Positions 62,613-64,000 of a DNA stretch of 64,000 nucleotides are shown here, one piece after another. The position numbers and the translations under genes were made by a program. Position 1 is the first letter of the stretch. Each line of letters opens with the position of its first letter. Under the pieces are notes generated by a model, which was not told where the DNA came from, ran no database searches, and was given only the letters and a program-made list of their open reading frames with translations. The stretch is from Parabacteroides sp. PH5-46 (GTDB lineage Bacteria; Bacteroidota; Bacteroidia; Bacteroidales; Tannerellaceae), in the NCBI RefSeq assembly GCF_029892785.1, contig NZ_JARXXA010000011.1, positions 62,001 through 126,000 on the forward strand. Reading direction: 5' to 3'.

Positions 62613-62617
62613 GCCTT

Positions 62618-63478
62618 TTATTTTCTGGAAAGCTTTTCCAGGAAATAAACGATGGCGAAACCGAGGATCATCAGACCGAAGCCTTCCCAGATTAGTTGGT
62701 TGGGCAGGATGTTGCTGATGGCGTCTTCGGCTTTCCAAGGCCATACTTTGTTGAGGGAGCCGAGCATGAAACCGGCCAGGATGGCGATTGTGGTATCGTG
62801 GAATTTGTGAAGAAGATAGGATAATAGACGGGAAAAAGAGGTGATGCCAATAACGGCTCCACAAATGAATACAAGCATTGTGACGATATCAAGACTCTTG
62901 ACAGCTTCCATAATGTAATAATACTTACCCAGAAGGACGAGTATAAAACTGCCGGATATACCCGGTAAAATCATGGCACAGATAGCAATAGCTCCGCAAA
63001 GAAAAATAAACCATAAACCGTTAGGTGTTTCTGCCGGGGTAGCAACAGTAATGTAAAATGCAATTACGGCACCGATGATAAAACAGAGGATCGTTTTCCA
63101 ATCCCATTTCTTTATATCTTTAGATACAAAGAGGGTGGAAGCAAGTACCAGTCCGAAAAAGAAAGCCCAAACCAATATAGGGTGGTTTTCCAATAAATAA
63201 GTGATCACTTTTGCCAATGAAAAAATACTGATGGCTATTCCGGTGACCAATGAAAGTAGAAAATTCCCGTTAACAGCTTTCCAGAAAGCGGCCAATTGCC
63301 CGGTAAACAGTAATTTTAAAGAACTAGCATTTATACTTTTGATGGATTCGATAAGCTCTTCGTATATGCCGACTATGAATGCGATTGTACCACCTGAAAC
63401 TCCGGGAACAACGTCTGCAGCGCCCATACCTATTCCTTTAAGCATAATTAGGGCATAGTCTTTTATTTGTCTGTTCAT
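62618..63478 (-). CDS. DUF368-family membrane protein
   Basis: 286 residues with about eight to nine hydrophobic helices. The N-terminal LKGIGMGAADVVPGVSGGTI, followed by AFIVGIYEELIESI, and the later CAMILPGISGSFILVLLGKYYYIME are the paired signatures of DUF368. Members of this family, related to DedA, have been linked to C55-phosphate lipid (undecaprenyl phosphate) recycling in the inner membrane. The TPR gene ends 6 bp upstream, so they form an operon. Its 3' end abuts heptad array H5. Confidence 0.9.
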   Translation of the reverse strand: MNRQIKDYALIMLKGIGMGAADVVPGVSGGTIAFIVGIYEELIESIKSINASSLKLLFTGQLAAFWKAVNGNFLLSLVTGIAISIFSLAKVITYLLENHPILVWAFFFGLVLASTLFVSKDIKKWDWKTILCFIIGAVIAFYITVATPAETPNGLWFIFLCGAIAICAMILPGISGSFILVLLGKYYYIMEAVKSLDIVTMLVFICGAVIGITSFSRLLSYLLHKFHDTTIAILAGFMLGSLNKVWPWKAEDAISNILPNQLIWEGFGLMILGFAIVYFLEKLSRK

Positions 63479-63484
63479 AAGTGA

Positions 63485-64000
63485 TTAGTTGCTGTTTTTT
63501 TTATTGTTGAGATATTCTTTTATGAGGTCTTCCGGCGGAATATGTTTGCCTTCATCTGTATATCCTTTCTTCATCTGATCCAATTGTCTGAAAATCTTAT
63601 TGGTAATGGATAGGGCAAGATCCTCTTTGTCGTTTTCGATGTGAGAAAGAGCCAGTAGCGATAAGATACGAACATTGTCGGGGAAGAGTTTTGCCGCTTT
63701 TGCAAGCGACTGAGATGCTTCTTCTTTACGGTCTGTTTCTATGCAACAATGGAAAAAGTTAATATAAGTTGTAACCTCAATTTTGCTATTTGAATCATCC
63801 ATTAGCTTTTTCAATAGCTGATAGCCTTCTTCATATTCATCCAGCTTGATGTAGCAGTCGGCCATTAACTGTTTAACACGATCTACCTGTTCCATGCTAT
63901 CCATTAGCTCTTTATATACGTCCAGCGCCTTTTTGTAATTCTCATTCATGAACAGGCAATAAGCTTTCAGGGTCAGTAACTCCATATCCGGAACATCGCA
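63485..64000 (-). CDS. TPR-repeat protein, 3' part (cut by window end)
   Basis: At least 171 codons are visible; the frame is open to base 64000, so the N-terminus lies outside the window. Tetratricopeptide-type helices follow one another (LTLKAYCLFMNENYKKALDV, VDRVKQLMADCYIKLDEYEE, ASQSLAKAAKLFPDNVRILS), suggesting protein-protein contacts. The C-terminal tail is charged (GKHIPPEDLIKEYLNNKKNSN). It is 6 bp before DUF368 on the same strand, likely one operon. Cellular location cannot be judged without the start. Confidence 0.85.
   Translation of the reverse strand, partial: CDVPDMELLTLKAYCLFMNENYKKALDVYKELMDSMEQVDRVKQLMADCYIKLDEYEEGYQLLKKLMDDSNSKIEVTTYINFFHCCIETDRKEEASQSLAKAAKLFPDNVRILSLLALSHIENDKEDLALSITNKIFRQLDQMKKGYTDEGKHIPPEDLIKEYLNNKKNSN

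Larger units (their letters stand above)
62138..62613. mobile_element. Possible small element: four-helix-bundle gene between inverted repeats
   Basis: Left arm 62138-62166 reads CAGTACGCAGCACGG and onward on the plus strand. The right arm, read on the minus strand from 62613 to 62585, begins CAGTACGCAAGCACG. They align over about 29 nt with few mismatches and one 1-nt gap. Both are made of 7-bp words (CACGGAA and relatives). Between them is only the 121-residue four-helix-bundle gene. No transposase and no clear target duplication are seen, so mobility is a hypothesis. Confidence 0.4.

Overview
The window is chromosomal DNA from a Bacteroidales bacterium, most likely Parabacteroides (Tannerellaceae). 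The evidence is two SusC/SusD pairs each preceded by an ECF sigma factor and a FecR anti-sigma factor, glutamine synthetase III, a DPP-IV-type peptidase, a membrane pyrophosphatase, a protein ending in a DUF6383-like domain (a domain I associate with Parabacteroides), and many Bacteroidetes-type promoter boxes (TAnnTTTG). Gene density is high, most transcription units are short, and only one tRNA (Val-GAC) is visible. No rRNA, IS element, CRISPR array or complete prophage was seen.

Layout. 1-1695 is the start of valS on the minus strand. 1.7-3.6 kb is AT-rich and holds a frameshifted Abi-type defence gene. 3.6-13.9 kb is a glycan- or glycoside-uptake locus: divergent sigma and FecR genes, then SusC, SusD, a Tat-exported Gfo/Idh/MocA oxidoreductase, a DUF1080 (3-keto-glycoside hydrolase family) lipoprotein and an MFS transporter. 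It has no classical glycoside hydrolase, so I infer that cleavage goes by oxidation and elimination. 13.9-35.3 kb is mostly housekeeping and metabolism: ppk, a YfcE-like phosphoesterase, a membrane protein with a Nudix-like tail, lipA, DPP-IV, a DUF6383 protein, a MATE pump, a lipase-like lipoprotein, glnN, hppA, a patatin and GH13 amylase pair, prs and mnmA. 35.8-42.3 kb is an RND efflux operon with a divergent AraC regulator. 42.3-44.1 kb has an M48 protease and a thioredoxin-fold lipoprotein. 44.2-52.0 kb is a second sigma-FecR-SusC-SusD locus that ends in a secreted calcineurin-like phosphoesterase. 52-64 kb carries tRNA-Val, dnaG, an ABC-2 exporter, engB, a sodium/solute symporter, a SpoIID-like protein, an OPT transporter, a four-helix-bundle (23S IVP/Avd-like) protein, a DUF368 protein and a TPR protein cut by the window end.

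The most unusual content is intergenic. Five spacers hold arrays of self-complementary units with an exact 22-bp period but largely different sequence from locus to locus. Five other places have 7-bp period arrays that begin within about 8 nt of a gene's stop codon. Two of these form inverted repeats of about 29 bp around the four-helix-bundle gene, giving it the look of a small mobile unit. A candidate small RNA lies upstream of mnmA. All function calls are from reading motifs and family resemblance; no database search was run.
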